A DNA stretch of 64,000 nucleotides from Rhodoferax sp. TH121 (lineage in GTDB: Bacteria; Pseudomonadota; Gammaproteobacteria; Burkholderiales; Burkholderiaceae_C). Position numbers and translations under genes: made by a program. Each line of letters begins with the position of its first letter. Position 1 is the first letter of the stretch. The notes beneath the pieces are model-generated. The model had not been told where the DNA came from and did no database searches. It saw only the letters and a list, made by a program, of their open reading frames with translations. Positions 11,001-21,549 of this stretch are shown here, one piece after another. The stretch covers positions 372,001 to 436,000 of the forward strand of contig NZ_NOXW01000022.1 in NCBI RefSeq assembly GCF_002251855.1, given 5' to 3'.

Positions 11001-11392
11001 AACGGGGCGGCGTGTTGGGTGCGATGGAAACCGGCTATCAGCGCGGCAAGATCCAGGACGAGTCCATGCACTACGAGATGCTCAAGCACACCGGCGAGCT
11101 ACCCATCATCGGCGTCAACACCTTCCGCAACCCGCATGGCGACGCCGTGCTGGAAAAGCTCGAACTGGCGCGCAGCACCGACGACGAAAAGCAGAGCCAG
11201 CTCAAACGGCTGGCAGACTTCCACGCACGCCATGCAGAAGTGGCCCCTTCCATGCTCAAGAGGTTGCAGCAGGCCGTGATCGATAACCGGAACGTGTTTG
11301 ATGTGCTGATGGACGCCGTGCGCGTCTGCTCGCTGGGTCAAATCACCAGCGCGCTGTTCGAAGTGGGTGGGCAGTACCGCCGCAATATGTAG
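8099..11392 (+). CDS. icmF: Fused isobutyryl-CoA mutase IcmF
   Basis: A 1097-residue adenosylcobalamin enzyme with the domain order of IcmF. A B12-binding domain comes first (residues 1-150; DGHDAA at 30-35 supplies the cobalt-ligand His32). A G-protein chaperone domain follows (Walker A GTGGAGKS at 212-219), then the mutase TIM barrel (about 550 onwards). IcmF interconverts isobutyryl-CoA and n-butyryl-CoA; the GTPase domain loads and protects the cofactor. The barrel segment [14 protein letters not shown] carries Phe where methylmalonyl-CoA mutases have Tyr, supporting isobutyryl-CoA as substrate. The linker at residues 189-206 is encoded by an inserted copy of the 55-bp repeat. The upstream palindrome suggests acyl-CoA-linked regulation. 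Confidence 0.93.
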   Translation: MTDLSADFKALANYRPTHKVRFVTAASLFDGHDAAINIMRRILQGMGAEVIHLGHNRSVDEVVTAALQEDVQGIAISSYQGGHVEYFKYMVDLLKARGGAHIQVFGGGGGVIVPAEIRELHAYGVARIYSPEDGQRMGLQGMIGEMVMRCDKDITKLAPTDLSAIQGHTEASWRALAQLLTAIEGSKLNSVLAQEIRAQAATKKIATIGITGTGGAGKSSLTDELIRRLRLDQNDSLRVAVISIDPSRRKSGGALLGDRIRMNAISPWQQGSRVFMRSLATRDFGSEISAALPDVIAACKVAGFDLVVVETSGIGQGDAAIVPHVDVPLYVMTPEFGAASQLEKIDMLDFAEFVAINKFDRKGASDALRDVAKQVQRNKEAWTTPTEQMPVFGTMAARFNDDGVTALYQALAPRLQALGVPLKEGSLPKVAVRHSSNQTPVVPAARTRYLAEISDTVRGYKKRAREQAKLAREIQQLRESGRMLLEANPDKVRAVSAVQDLATQREERMGAAERKLLAQWPEMQKAYAGDDYVVKIRDKEIRTALTTRSLSGTTIRKVALPQYVDHGEILKWLMLDNVPGSYPYTAGTFAFKREGEDPTRMFAGEGDSFRTNRRFKLLSEGMPAKRLSTAFDSVTLYGNDPDPRPDIYGKVGNSGVSIATLDDMKVLYGGFDLCNPSTSVSMTINGPAPSILAMFMNTAIDQNLEKFKADNGREPTETETAKIKEWVLANVRGTVQADILKEDQGQNTCIFSTEFSLKVMGDIAEYFVHHDVRNFYSVSISGYHIAEAGANPISQLAFTLSNGFTFVEAYLARGMHIDDFAPNLSFFFSNGMDPEYTVMGRVARRIWAVAMKEKYGANERSQKLKYHIQTSGRSLHAQEIQFNDIRTTLQALIAIYDNCNSLHTNAFDEAITTPTEDSVRRAMAIQLIINREWGLAKNENPNQGAFIIEELTELVEEAVLAEFERIAERGGVLGAMETGYQRGKIQDESMHYEMLKHTGELPIIGVNTFRNPHGDAVLEKLELARSTDDEKQSQLKRLADFHARHAEVAPSMLKRLQQAVIDNRNVFDVLMDAVRVCSLGQITSALFEVGGQYRRNM
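8663..8717 (-). repeat. 55-bp dispersed hairpin repeat, copy 2, inside icmF
   Basis: On the minus strand this aligns without gaps over all 55 positions to the intergenic copy at 14626-14680. It shares the TTGCTAT start, the TAGCTG after the loop, GCGCA at the same offset, GGGCTAGG and a final AATT. It is read through in frame as icmF residues 189-206, in the linker between the B12 and GTPase domains. Confidence 0.8.
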
Positions 11393-11457
11393 AAGCGGCC
11401 CGCGCCAACTTGGTGCGTTTATTGCTTGGCGTGTTCCTTCGTTGGGAAGGACGCCGG

Positions 11458-14400
11458 ATGCTGTCAAAAATTCCGTTGTGGCTGGGCCGCTTGAGTGTGG
11501 GGCGCAAGCTCACCCTGATTTACCTGCTGGACCTGACTGCTGTGATCTATGTCTCGGGGATTTTGATCCACGAGAAGTACCTGGCCATTGACTTTGCCCG
11601 CAAGGAGATTGTGGGTGCCCACTACGCCGAGGTGGTACGCCGCAACCTGATGGGCGCCTTTCGGGTGCCGCCACCCACTCCACGGTCCGCGGCGTTTGCC
11701 GATGACCTGAAGGCGCTGGAGGCCATCCGTGACGCCCACGACACGCAGCTGCACACCACCGAGGCGTCGCAGCGGCTCTCGACCCTGTTGCAAACCCCTT
11801 CCAGCAAGGCCAACAAGACCGCCTTGTTGGCCCAGGGGCGGGATTTGCTCACCATTGTGGGCAACCAGTCCAACCTGATCCTGGACCCGGACCTAGACAG
11901 CTATTACGTCATGTCGCTCACGGTGCTGCGCTTTCCCGAGCTCTTGCAGGTGCTGTACGACACGCGCGACTTCATGCAGCACTGGGGCCAGACCTCGCAG
12001 GGGCAGCAACCCAGTGCTCAGTTGCTCACCCTGGTGGGGCGGCTCGATGCGGTGCTGCAGGGCATGGAATCGGACTACGAGCAGGCCTGGCTGGCCGGTT
12101 CACCCCAGCTCAAAGCAGGGCTGGGCGCCACGCGCACAGCCCTGCAGCAGCGGGCCCATGCCTTTTCGCGCACCGTGCAGGCCGCCTCGACGGACGGCTT
12201 GAGCGCCCAGGAGGCCGTGGCGCTGGATCAAGACTACCAGGCCGCATTGGCTGGACTGGATGAGGCTTGGCGCGTGGGGCTGGAGCAGATGCAGCAGCTG
12301 CTGGACGCGCGGGTGGATGGTCTGTTCCAGCGCATGTGGTTGCACCTGGGCACGGCGCTGCTATTGTTGGGCTGCATTCTGAGCCTGGTCTACCTGGTGG
12401 CCAGCCAGATCGCGCGGCCGCTGCAGGCGCTGGCGCGCGTGGCCGACAAGGTGCGCAAGACGGCGGACTACACGCACCGCGCCAGCTGGCATAGCCGCGA
12501 CGAGATTGGCCAGTTGTTCACCGCCTTCAACGGCATGCTGGCCCAGCTGGACCGTGACCGCCTGGCCCAGCAGGAGTTAGCAGCCAGCGCACGTGCTGCG
12601 GAGGCCCAGCTGGAATTGGTGGAGGCTTTCCCTATCCCCATGGTGGTGACTTCAGTGCCGGACCATGAGGTGCTGCATGCCAACGCCCCGGCCCAACCTT
12701 GGTTGGGCGGGCTCACGCTGGACCCTTGGCGCGTGGGACTGGACGCCAGCGTGCGCAGCCGCTTCTTCCAGCGCTTGTCGGACTTCGGGATAGTGGACGA
12801 GTTCGAGGTGCGCTGGCTCGGGGGCACGGCCCCCTCGTGGGCGGTGTTGTCGGCCCGGCGGCTCAAGTTCCAGGGGCGTGATGCCATCCTCACAGCGTTT
12901 GCGCCCATCAACAAGCTCAAGGTCATGGAGCAGCGCCTGGAGCTGTGGGCCAAGGTGTTCGAGGCATCCAGCGAGAGCATCATCATCATGGACGAGGCGC
13001 GCAAAATCATCAGCGTGAACCGCGCCTTCTGCCGCAGCACGGCCTATGACTTTTACGAGGTGATAGGCCAGGACCTGGCCTATGTGACAGACAGTCCGCA
13101 GGACATGCTCTGGTCTGAGCTGGAGGACAAGGACGCCTGGCAGGGCGAGGTGCGGATCCGCAAGCAGTCGGGCGAAAGCTACCCCGCCTGGCTCATGGTC
13201 TCTGCGGTGCACAAGAACGCCACCAGCGGCGAGGTGGTCAACTACATCGGCATCTCCATCGACATCACTGACCGCAAGGCCAAGGAGGAGCGTATTCGCT
13301 TCCTGGCCCAGCACGATGTGTTGACCGAGCTGCCCAATCGCTCGCTGTGCCAACAGCGCCTGGCCGAGGCGCTGGCGCAAGCCCGGCACACCGGCGAGCA
13401 GGTCGCGGTGCTGTTCATTGACCTGGATCGCTTCAAGTTTATCAACGATACGCTGGGCCACCATATAGGTGACGGCTTACTGCGTACCGTGGCGCGCCGC
13501 CTCACTGCTGCGGTGCGCGTGGACGACACCGTCAGTCGCCTGGGCGGAGACGAGTTTGTGGTGATCCTGCGCCATGTGGCCCACCGTGAAGAGCTGGCAG
13601 CCATGGTGAACCAGCGCCTCATCCCCGCACTGCGCCAAAGTGCCACCGTGGAGGGGCACAACTTGGCTGTCTCCTGCAGCGTGGGCGTCGCCCTGTACCC
13701 CGAGGACGCCACGGAGCAGGACGAACTGATGCGCCGCGCCGATGCAGCCATGTACGAGGCCAAAGCCGCAGGGCGTGACATGGCGCGCTTCTTTTCGCCC
13801 GAAACGGACCAGCGCGTGCAGGCCCGCCAGACCATGGAAGCCCAGCTTCGCCAGGCGCTCGACAACGAGGAGTTCAGCCTGCACTTCCAGCCACGCCTGA
13901 ATGCGCGCACACGCCGTGTGCAAGGTGCTGAGGCCTTGCTGCGCTGGAACAACCCTTTGCTGGGCCAAGTGGCGCCCAGCCACTTCATTCACTTGGCCGA
14001 GGAGACAGGGCTCATCAAGCCCATCGGACTGTGGGTGCTGCGTGAGGCCTGCGCCCAGTGGGTGGCGCTGCAGGCCCAGGGTCTGTGCAAGGGCATGGAG
14101 CTGTCGGTCAACCTGTCGGTAGCCCAGCTGGCTGACCCGGAGTTGGTGGAGCAGTTGCGCGGTGTGTTGCAGGCCTCGGGTCTGGAGCCTCACCTGCTGG
14201 AGCTAGAGCTGACCGAATCTACGCTGATGGACAATCCGGTGGCCGCGCAGGCACAGGTGCGTGCGCTCAAAGGACTGGGCGTGCAGATTGCCATCGATGA
14301 CTTTGGCACCGGCTATTCCAGCCTGGCCTACCTCAAGCGCTTCGAGATCGACAAGCTCAAGGTCGACCAGTCCTTTGTCTACGGCATGCTCGACGACAGC

Positions 14401-14622
14401 GCCGACGCGGCCATCGTGCACGCCGTGATTGCGCTGGGCCACACCCTGGGTCTCAAGGTTGTGGCCGAGGGGGTGGAGAACCTGCCCACCGCCCAAACCC
14501 TCACGGCGCTGGGCTGCGACGAGCTGCAGGGCTACTGCTTCAGCCGCCCGCTCCCCGTGGACGACTGGGTGGCCTGGCTGCAGGCCCAGGACGAGCGGCC
14601 CGAGCGTCGACGCGCACGCTGA
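11458..14622 (+). CDS. Membrane-bound PAS-GGDEF-EAL cyclic-di-GMP protein
   Basis: A protein of about 1054 residues. An N-terminal membrane segment (18-36), a periplasmic helical sensor region and a second membrane segment (about 293-314) precede a HAMP domain, two PAS-like regions (about 385-490 and 495-610), GGDEF and EAL. The cyclase motif GGDEF (696-700) is intact, as is the inhibitory I-site RVDD five residues before it. The phosphodiesterase motif EALLRW (from 825) and DDFGTGYSS are also intact, so both activities may be present. I chose the ATG at 11458, with AAGGA six bases upstream, over the upstream TTG at 11410. It likely tunes motility or biofilm; the signal sensed is unknown. Confidence 0.92.
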   Translation: MLSKIPLWLGRLSVGRKLTLIYLLDLTAVIYVSGILIHEKYLAIDFARKEIVGAHYAEVVRRNLMGAFRVPPPTPRSAAFADDLKALEAIRDAHDTQLHTTEASQRLSTLLQTPSSKANKTALLAQGRDLLTIVGNQSNLILDPDLDSYYVMSLTVLRFPELLQVLYDTRDFMQHWGQTSQGQQPSAQLLTLVGRLDAVLQGMESDYEQAWLAGSPQLKAGLGATRTALQQRAHAFSRTVQAASTDGLSAQEAVALDQDYQAALAGLDEAWRVGLEQMQQLLDARVDGLFQRMWLHLGTALLLLGCILSLVYLVASQIARPLQALARVADKVRKTADYTHRASWHSRDEIGQLFTAFNGMLAQLDRDRLAQQELAASARAAEAQLELVEAFPIPMVVTSVPDHEVLHANAPAQPWLGGLTLDPWRVGLDASVRSRFFQRLSDFGIVDEFEVRWLGGTAPSWAVLSARRLKFQGRDAILTAFAPINKLKVMEQRLELWAKVFEASSESIIIMDEARKIISVNRAFCRSTAYDFYEVIGQDLAYVTDSPQDMLWSELEDKDAWQGEVRIRKQSGESYPAWLMVSAVHKNATSGEVVNYIGISIDITDRKAKEERIRFLAQHDVLTELPNRSLCQQRLAEALAQARHTGEQVAVLFIDLDRFKFINDTLGHHIGDGLLRTVARRLTAAVRVDDTVSRLGGDEFVVILRHVAHREELAAMVNQRLIPALRQSATVEGHNLAVSCSVGVALYPEDATEQDELMRRADAAMYEAKAAGRDMARFFSPETDQRVQARQTMEAQLRQALDNEEFSLHFQPRLNARTRRVQGAEALLRWNNPLLGQVAPSHFIHLAEETGLIKPIGLWVLREACAQWVALQAQGLCKGMELSVNLSVAQLADPELVEQLRGVLQASGLEPHLLELELTESTLMDNPVAAQAQVRALKGLGVQIAIDDFGTGYSSLAYLKRFEIDKLKVDQSFVYGMLDDSADAAIVHAVIALGHTLGLKVVAEGVENLPTAQTLTALGCDELQGYCFSRPLPVDDWVAWLQAQDERPERRRAR

Positions 14623-14625
14623 CGT

Positions 14626-14680
14626 TTGCTATTGAATCAATAGCTGGCGGCGCATATTCCACCGGGGCTAGGTGCCAATT
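14626..14680 (+). repeat. 55-bp dispersed hairpin repeat, copy 3
   Basis: This copy has a perfect hairpin (GCTATTG, AAT, CAATAGC). It fills the 69-bp gap between two convergent genes, starting 3 bp after the stop of the GGDEF-EAL gene. In this position it could work as a bidirectional transcript end, although no T-run follows. Confidence 0.85.
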
Positions 14681-14691
14681 CGGCTTCGATT

Positions 14692-15555
14692 TCAGCTGCG
14701 CAGGCGTTCGACCAGCCACTGGGCCATGGGACTGTTGCGGTCCTCCAGGCCGTGGATCACCGTGAAGTGGTCGGCCCCTGGCACGGCGCGCAGCTCGGTC
14801 GGGTTGCCCAGAGCTTGTGCCGCCGCGTGGTAGCTGGCGGCCTGGCGTGCAAATTCGGTGCTCTCGGCACCACCCCAGGTCACCCAGGTGGGCGTGGGGC
14901 ACGCCCGCACATTCGCCGCCGGAGAGTAGTGGCGAATGGTGCCCTCATCGAGCTGGATCATGGGCTGCAGGTAGCTGTAGCGCAGCGGCTCCAGCTCGTG
15001 CAGGCCGCTGATCAGGAGCGCGGCCTTGAGCGGGTCGCGCGGCAGGCCGTAGTCGCTGTCCCAGGCGGTTTGCAGGCACATGGCGCTCAGGTGGCCGCCG
15101 GCCGAGTGGCCGCCCACGGCCACGCGTGTGGGGTCGCCGCCGTACTGGGCGATGTTGCGCAGCGTCCAAGCCACGGCCGCACGGCACTGGCGCGTAATCT
15201 CGGGGATGGTGACAACGGGGCACAGCGCGTAGTTCACCACTACGGTGGTGATGCCCAGCGGCTGCAGGCCCAGGGCTACGCCGCTGAACTCCTTGGATGA
15301 CAGGGCGCGCCAGTAGCCGCCGTGGATAAAGACGAACACCGGCGCGTTGGGTGTGTCGGCGGGAAAGATGTCCAGCGATTCGTGCACGGTGGGGCCAAAG
15401 GCAATGTCCAGGTGGTGTTTGAGCGTGCTGCGGGCCTGTTGGGCGGCGGCTGCGAAGTGTTTGCCTGGCGCGCTGGCATCGGCCAGCGCGAGGGAGGGGT
15501 TGTACTGCGCATCAATCTGCGCCTGGGTGTCAAAGTCGCGGTAGAGCTTGGGCAT
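14692..15555 (-). CDS. Alpha/beta hydrolase, arylformamidase (KynB)-like
   Basis: A protein of about 287 residues from the alpha/beta-hydrolase_3 group. The oxyanion-hole motif FIHGGYWRALS and the nucleophile motif GGHSAGGHLSA (Ser) are visible, and GADHFTVIHGL near the end holds the catalytic His. The HGGYW form and the length fit the arylformamidase/kynurenine-formamidase-like esterases. N-formylkynurenine hydrolysis would link to anthranilate production, fitting the aminobenzoate cluster beside it, but this is inference; other carboxylesterases look alike. The start at 15555 (MPKLYRDFDTQ) is preferred over an upstream ATG at 15600 because similarity begins there; its ribosome-binding site is weak. 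Confidence 0.75.
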   Translation of the reverse strand: MPKLYRDFDTQAQIDAQYNPSLALADASAPGKHFAAAAQQARSTLKHHLDIAFGPTVHESLDIFPADTPNAPVFVFIHGGYWRALSSKEFSGVALGLQPLGITTVVVNYALCPVVTIPEITRQCRAAVAWTLRNIAQYGGDPTRVAVGGHSAGGHLSAMCLQTAWDSDYGLPRDPLKAALLISGLHELEPLRYSYLQPMIQLDEGTIRHYSPAANVRACPTPTWVTWGGAESTEFARQAASYHAAAQALGNPTELRAVPGADHFTVIHGLEDRNSPMAQWLVERLRS

Positions 15556-15600
15556 GGTCGTAAAGGGTAGTGGTGGGAGGCAGTCTATAGCGGTGAGCAC

Positions 15601-15722
15601 ATCCGGTCTCAGGGAAAGTCTCTAGATGGCTGGCCCTCAAAGATACTTTACTTTTAAACTATTAATCACTAAAGTACCTCCGAGGCCCCTGCAAGGGCCA
15701 CGTTTTCGCAACGCAAGGAGAT
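15601..15722 (+). promoter_or_regulatory. Promoter/operator region of the aromatic-acid cluster
   Basis: The gap between the divergent hydrolase and the large catabolic cluster contains a short AT-rich patch that is unusual for this genome. Within it TACTTTA (15644-15650) and its reverse complement TAAAGTA (15670-15676) face each other across 19 bp. A symmetric AT-rich site at this place is a plausible target for the MarR protein encoded in the same operon. The AAGGAG ribosome-binding site of the first gene is at 15715-15720. Confidence 0.5.
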
Positions 15723-15725
15723 GTG

Positions 15726-18083
15726 ATGAAGATCGTGTGCATTGGCGGTGGCCCTTCCGGCCTGTACTTCGCGTTGCTGATGAAGCAGGCCCAGCCCGCG
15801 CACGACATCACCGTGGTGGAGCGCAACAAGCCCTACGACACCTTTGGCTGGGGCGTGGTGTTCTCGGATGCCACCATGGACAACATGCGCATCCACGACC
15901 CCCAGACGGCGGCGGAGATCCAGCACGCGTTCAATCACTGGGACGACATCGAGCTCGAAATCAAGGGCCAGCGCATCCGCTCGGGCGGCCACGGGTTTGT
16001 AGGCATTGGCCGCAAGAAGCTGCTCAACATCCTGCAAGCGCGCTGTGAGGAACTGGGCGTCAATCTGGTGTTCGAAACCGATGTGCAGGGTGACGAGGAC
16101 TACCCCGACGCCGACCTCATCATCGCTAGCGACGGTATCAACTCGCGCATCCGCACCAAATACCAGGATGTCTTCAAGCCCGACATCGTGGTGCGTCCCA
16201 ACCGCTACATCTGGCTGGGCACGCACAAGCTGTTCGACGCCTTCACCTTCGCCTTCGAGAAGACTGAACACGGCTGGTTCCAGTCCCACATCTACAAGTT
16301 CGACGAGAACACCACCACCTTCATCGTCGAGTGCCCTGAGCACGTCTGGCTGGCGCACGGCCTGGACAAGGCCGACCAAGACCAGAGCATTGCGTTTTGC
16401 GAGCAGCTGTTCGCCAAAACCCTGGGCGGTGCCAAGCTCATGACCAATGCGCGCCACCTGCGTGGCTCGGCGTGGCTGAACTTCCAGCGCGTCACGTGCG
16501 CGCAGTGGCACACCTTCAACGGCAACAGCCATGTGGTGCTGATGGGCGATGCGGTGCACACAGCCCACTTCGCCATCGGCTCGGGCACCAAGCTGGCGAT
16601 TGAAGACGCCATCGTGTTGGCCAATCTGTTTCGCGCCCAGGGCCAGACGGCCGACAAGATTCCTGCCGTGCTCCAGCAGTACCAGGCCGAGCGCAACATC
16701 GACGTGCTGCGTCTGCAGAACGCCGCCTGGAACGCCATGGAGTGGTTCGAGGTGTGTGGCGAGCGCTACTGCGACCAGCTCGAAGGCCCGCAGTTCATGT
16801 ATTCCATGCTCACCCGCAGCCAGCGCATCAGTCACGAAAACCTGCGCCTGCGCGATGCGCAGTGGCTGGGTGGCTTTGAACGCTGGTTTGCCGAGCAGGC
16901 GGGCATGGCCTTGCCGCCGGGACAGCCGGCGCCCCCGCCCATGTTCACCCCCTACAGCCTGCGTGGTACTACGCTAAAGAACCGTATCGTGGTCTCGCCC
17001 ATGGCGCAGTACTCGGCCGTGGACGGCGTGCCCTCGGACTACCACCTGGTTCACCTGGGGGCGCGTGCCATGGGCGGCGCTGGCCTGGTGTTTGCCGAGA
17101 TGGCCTGCGTCTCTGCGGAGGGGCGCATTACCCCTGGCTGCCCCGGCCTTTATACGCCCGAGCAGCAAGCGGGCTGGGCGCGTATTGTGGAGTGGATTCA
17201 TGCGCACACTGACGCCAAGTTTGCGCTGCAAATCGGCCACGCCGGTGCCAAGGCTTCGACCTGTGTGCCCTGGCAGGGCGGCGGCATTGACCAACCCTTG
17301 CCCAGCGGTAATTGGCCGCTGCTGGCGGCCTCCAGCTACCAGTACATCGAGGGCGTGAGCCAATCGGCAAAGGCCATGTCGCGCGCCGACATGGACATGG
17401 TCACCGCCCAGTTTGTCGCCGCTACGCGCATGGCTGCCGAGGTGGGCGCTGACTGGCTGGAGCTGCACTGCGCCCACGGCTACCTGCTGTCAAGCTTCAT
17501 TTCGCCGCTGACCAACACGCGTACGGACGAATACGGTGGCAGCCTGGAGAACCGCTTGCGCTACCCGCTGGAAGTGTTTGCTGCCGTGCGCGCCGCTTGG
17601 CCGGCAGACAGGCCCATCTCGGTGCGCATCTCGGCCCACGACTGGGTGGAGGGCGGCATTACGCCGGCGGATGCCGTGGACATTGCCAAGGCCTTCAAGG
17701 CCGCAGGCGCCGACATGATCGACTGCTCGTCAGGCCAGGTCAGCAAGAAGGAAAAGCCGGTCTACGGCCGCATGTTTCAGACGCCGTTTGCCGACCGTAT
17801 TCGCCAGGAGGCCGGCATTCCTACCATCGCCGTAGGAGCGATCAGCGAGGCCGACCATGCCAATAGCATTCTTGCGGCGGGCCGTGCCGACTTGTGTGCC
17901 GTAGCCCGCCCGCACCTGGCCAACCCGGCCTGGACGCTGACCGAAGCCGCCAAGATAGGTTACTCCCAGCAAGCCTGGCCCAAGCCCTACCGCGCCGGCA
18001 AGCAGCAGATGGAAGCCAACTTCGCCCGTGAGAAAGCGCAGGCTGCGATAGCCGCATCACCGGCGCGCGCGGCTGAAGCCTGA
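15726..18083 (+). CDS. Bifunctional 2-aminobenzoyl-CoA monooxygenase/reductase (salicylyl-CoA 5-hydroxylase type)
   Basis: A 785-residue fusion of two flavoenzymes. Residues 1-400 are a class A FAD monooxygenase (GGGPSG at 7-12, [14 protein letters not shown] as second FAD motif). From about residue 405 an old-yellow-enzyme domain begins ([20 protein letters not shown], then [15 protein letters not shown] and the FMN-site segments). This is the architecture of the Azoarcus evansii 2-aminobenzoyl-CoA monooxygenase/reductase, which hydroxylates and then reduces the ring; relatives are annotated as salicylyl-CoA 5-hydroxylase. The ATG at 15726 follows AAGGAG by five bases; the GTG one codon earlier is unlikely. 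It leads the operon. Neighbouring beta-oxidation genes and the lack of a gentisate dioxygenase favour aminobenzoate. Confidence 0.85.
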   Translation: MKIVCIGGGPSGLYFALLMKQAQPAHDITVVERNKPYDTFGWGVVFSDATMDNMRIHDPQTAAEIQHAFNHWDDIELEIKGQRIRSGGHGFVGIGRKKLLNILQARCEELGVNLVFETDVQGDEDYPDADLIIASDGINSRIRTKYQDVFKPDIVVRPNRYIWLGTHKLFDAFTFAFEKTEHGWFQSHIYKFDENTTTFIVECPEHVWLAHGLDKADQDQSIAFCEQLFAKTLGGAKLMTNARHLRGSAWLNFQRVTCAQWHTFNGNSHVVLMGDAVHTAHFAIGSGTKLAIEDAIVLANLFRAQGQTADKIPAVLQQYQAERNIDVLRLQNAAWNAMEWFEVCGERYCDQLEGPQFMYSMLTRSQRISHENLRLRDAQWLGGFERWFAEQAGMALPPGQPAPPPMFTPYSLRGTTLKNRIVVSPMAQYSAVDGVPSDYHLVHLGARAMGGAGLVFAEMACVSAEGRITPGCPGLYTPEQQAGWARIVEWIHAHTDAKFALQIGHAGAKASTCVPWQGGGIDQPLPSGNWPLLAASSYQYIEGVSQSAKAMSRADMDMVTAQFVAATRMAAEVGADWLELHCAHGYLLSSFISPLTNTRTDEYGGSLENRLRYPLEVFAAVRAAWPADRPISVRISAHDWVEGGITPADAVDIAKAFKAAGADMIDCSSGQVSKKEKPVYGRMFQTPFADRIRQEAGIPTIAVGAISEADHANSILAAGRADLCAVARPHLANPAWTLTEAAKIGYSQQAWPKPYRAGKQQMEANFAREKAQAAIAASPARAAEA

Positions 18084-18094
18084 GCGACAACAAC

Positions 18095-18871
18095 ATGGCA
18101 GCCACAGACACCGCACCCCGCCACGCCCTTGTCACTGGGGGCGGCAGCGGCATAGGCGCAGCCATCGCACAGGCTTTGGTTGCCGCTGGCATGCGCGTCA
18201 CCATCACCGGGCGTCGCCCGGAAGTGTTGCAGGCGCTGGCGGCCCGCTATCCGGGACAGATGCAGGCCGTGGTGGCTGACGTCACGGATGAAGCGGCGAT
18301 TGCGCAGGCCTTTGCCCGGGCCAAGGCCGGCTTCGGGCCGGTGCAGGTGCTGGTAAACAACGCCGGCCAGGCACACAGCGCGCCCTTTCTCAAGACCGAT
18401 GCGGCGCTGTGGCAGCAGATGCTTTCGGTCAATCTGACCGGGACATTTCTCTGCACCCAGGCCGCCTTGCCCGACATGCTGGCCGCCAAGTGGGGCCGCA
18501 TCATCAATGTGGCCAGCACCGCGGGCCTGGTCGGCTATGCCTATGTGGCTGCCTATGTGGCCGCCAAGCATGGCGTGGTCGGTTTGACACGGGCGCTGGC
18601 CCTGGAGGTGGCGAAGAAAGGCATCACGGTCAACGCCGTGTGCCCCGGCTACACCGAGACTGACATCCTGCGCGAGAGCATTGCCAACGTGGTGGCCAAA
18701 ACCGGGCGCAGCGTGGACGAAGCGCGCGCCGAATTTGCATCGGGTAACCCACAGGGGCGCATCGTGCAACCCGAGGAAGTGGCCGATACCGTGCTGTGGC
18801 TCAGTGGCACGGGTGCCGCTTCGGTCACCGGCCAATCCATCGCCGTGAGCGGCGGTGAAGTGATGCACTGA
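18095..18871 (+). CDS. SDR family NAD(P)-dependent oxidoreductase (3-hydroxyacyl-CoA dehydrogenase-like)
   Basis: A 258-residue short-chain dehydrogenase. The cofactor motif TGGGSGIG lies at residues 14-21, NNAG follows, and the active-site Tyr and Lys are in YVAAKHG. Length and C-terminal VTGQSIAVSGGEVMH are classical for the FabG-like group. It lies 11 bp after the monooxygenase/reductase gene and before the MarR gene. In this cluster it probably oxidises the hydroxyl group formed after hydration of the ring product, taking the place of a 3-hydroxyacyl-CoA dehydrogenase; that role is inferred from position. Confidence 0.88.
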   Translation: MAATDTAPRHALVTGGGSGIGAAIAQALVAAGMRVTITGRRPEVLQALAARYPGQMQAVVADVTDEAAIAQAFARAKAGFGPVQVLVNNAGQAHSAPFLKTDAALWQQMLSVNLTGTFLCTQAALPDMLAAKWGRIINVASTAGLVGYAYVAAYVAAKHGVVGLTRALALEVAKKGITVNAVCPGYTETDILRESIANVVAKTGRSVDEARAEFASGNPQGRIVQPEEVADTVLWLSGTGAASVTGQSIAVSGGEVMH

Positions 18872-18878
18872 GAGACGC

Positions 18879-19424
18879 ATGAAAAAAGACACCAGCCTGG
18901 AATTGCTCAACGCGGCCGACGAGTTGGGTTTTGAGGCGCGCAGCGCCACAGGCGACCACGCGGCCCTCAAGCTGTGGTTGCGCATGCTCTCCTGCACCAA
19001 CCAGATCGAGGCCGAAATCCGCCGCCGCCTGCGGGTGCAGTTCGACACCAGCCTGCCGCGCTTTGACTACCTGGCACAGCTCTACCGCGAGCCCGAAGGC
19101 CTGCGCATGAAGGAACTTTCCAGTCACCTGATGGTGACGGGCGCCAACGTGACCGGCATTACCGATGAACTGGAGCGCGATGGCCTGGTGGTGCGCTCCA
19201 GCAGCCCGACCGACCGCCGCTCCTGGATCGTGCGGCTCACCCCCAAGGGGCGTTCGCATTTTGAAACCATGGCAGAAGCGCATGAGCAGTGGATTCTGGA
19301 GCTGTTCGCCTGCCTGGGCGCACCTGCGCTGGCGCAGCTCTACCAGCAGCTGGGCAGCCTGCGTGTGCATGTGTTGGACAAGCAGTCCTCGGCACTGGGT
19401 GGCGCACCCTTTGCCAAATCTTGA
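18879..19424 (+). CDS. MarR family transcriptional regulator of the catabolic cluster
   Basis: A 181-residue winged-helix protein with the MarR core: LPRFDYLAQLYREPEGLRMKELSSHLMVTGANVTGITDELERDGLV, followed by the wing RSSSPTDRRSWIVRLTPKG. The DxR pair in the wing is conserved. It lies inside the operon, 7 bp after the SDR gene and 22 bp before the enoyl-CoA hydratase gene. MarR proteins in aromatic-CoA clusters usually repress and are released by the CoA thioester, so this one likely senses the aminobenzoyl-CoA (or similar) and acts at the AT-rich site before 15726. The ligand is inferred. Confidence 0.9.
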   Translation: MKKDTSLELLNAADELGFEARSATGDHAALKLWLRMLSCTNQIEAEIRRRLRVQFDTSLPRFDYLAQLYREPEGLRMKELSSHLMVTGANVTGITDELERDGLVVRSSSPTDRRSWIVRLTPKGRSHFETMAEAHEQWILELFACLGAPALAQLYQQLGSLRVHVLDKQSSALGGAPFAKS

Positions 19425-19446
19425 TTTCCCCCACCGCGAGTGACCC

Positions 19447-20310
<864 letters not shown>

Positions 20311-20322
20311 ACGAGAATCTCC

Positions 20323-21504
20323 ATGAGCGACAGCACCTACCTCCAGTGGCCTTTTTTTGAAGCGCACCATGCCGAGCTGGCCCACACGCTCGATGCGTGG
20401 GCGGCCGCGCACGTGGCACACAGCCATGGCCCTGATGTGGACGCCGAGTGCCGCACCTTGGTGCGCCAGCTGGGGCAGGGTGGTTGGTTGCGCCATGCGG
20501 TGGGCGGTAAGGCCTACGGTGGTGCCGGCGATGCCATCGACACCCGCAGCATCTGCCTGATCCGTGAAACGCTGGGGCGTCACTCCGGCTTGGCTGACTT
20601 CGCCTTTGCCATGCAGGGTCTGGGCTCCGGAGCCATCAGCCTGGCCGGTACCGATGCACAGAAGAAAGCCTACCTGCCGCGTGTAGCGGCCGGCGAGGCG
20701 ATTGCCGCCTTTGCGCTCTCCGAGCCAGAGGCCGGCTCAGATGTGGCGGCCATGCAGTGCAGCGCCCGTATCGACGGAGACTACGCGGTCCTGCAGGGCA
20801 GCAAGACCTGGATTTCCAACGGTGGCATCGCCGACTTCTACGTGGTTTTTGCCCGCACCGGTGAGGCCGAAGGTGCGCGTGGCATCAGTGCTTTTATCGT
20901 CGATGCGGACACGCCCGGTTTTAGCGTCAGCGAACGCATCCATGTAATGGCGCCGCACCCACTGGGCACGCTGCAGTTTGACAACTGCCGCATCCCGCTT
21001 ACGCAGCGCGTGGGTGGTGCGGGCGAAGGCTTCAAGGTGGCCATGCGCACGCTCGATGTGTTCCGTACCTCGGTTGCGGCCGCTGCCTTGGGCTTTGCGC
21101 GCCGTGCGCTGGAAGAGGCACTACAGCGCGCCACCACACGCAAGATGTTCAAGCAGACGCTGGCCGACTTTCAGCTGACCCAAGCCAAGCTGGCCCAGAT
21201 GGCCACCACCATCGAAAGCTCGGCTTTGCTGGTGTACCGCGCCGCCTGGCAGCGGGACCAAGGGCGTACGGTGACCAAGGAAGCCGCCATGGCCAAGATG
21301 GTCAGCACCGAAGGTGCGCAGCAGGTCATCGATGCAGCCGTGCAACTCTGGGGTGGCATGGGCGTGGTGTCGGAGGTGCCGGTGGAGCGCCTGTACCGCG
21401 AGATCCGCGCCCTGCGCATCTACGAGGGGGCGACCGAGGTGCAGCAACTGATCATTGCCCGCGAGTTGCTCAAAGAAGTGGGCCACCCGGCTTCCCCGAA
21501 GTAA
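20323..21504 (+). CDS. Acyl-CoA dehydrogenase
   Basis: A 393-residue FAD-dependent acyl-CoA dehydrogenase. The FAD/substrate signature [36 protein letters not shown], and the C-terminal [18 protein letters not shown] with the catalytic-base region are present. The first 60 residues are less typical. It lies 12 bp downstream of the hydratase gene. In the Azoarcus aminobenzoate clusters an acyl-CoA dehydrogenase accompanies the hydratase and SDR; here it probably carries out a desaturation in the beta-oxidation-like steps after dearomatisation. Confidence 0.9.
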   Translation: MSDSTYLQWPFFEAHHAELAHTLDAWAAAHVAHSHGPDVDAECRTLVRQLGQGGWLRHAVGGKAYGGAGDAIDTRSICLIRETLGRHSGLADFAFAMQGLGSGAISLAGTDAQKKAYLPRVAAGEAIAAFALSEPEAGSDVAAMQCSARIDGDYAVLQGSKTWISNGGIADFYVVFARTGEAEGARGISAFIVDADTPGFSVSERIHVMAPHPLGTLQFDNCRIPLTQRVGGAGEGFKVAMRTLDVFRTSVAAAALGFARRALEEALQRATTRKMFKQTLADFQLTQAKLAQMATTIESSALLVYRAAWQRDQGRTVTKEAAMAKMVSTEGAQQVIDAAVQLWGGMGVVSEVPVERLYREIRALRIYEGATEVQQLIIARELLKEVGHPASPK

Positions 21505-21549
21505 GCCCGCATCACCCAGGTTGCCACTGCCTCTCCCAGGAAGACGTCC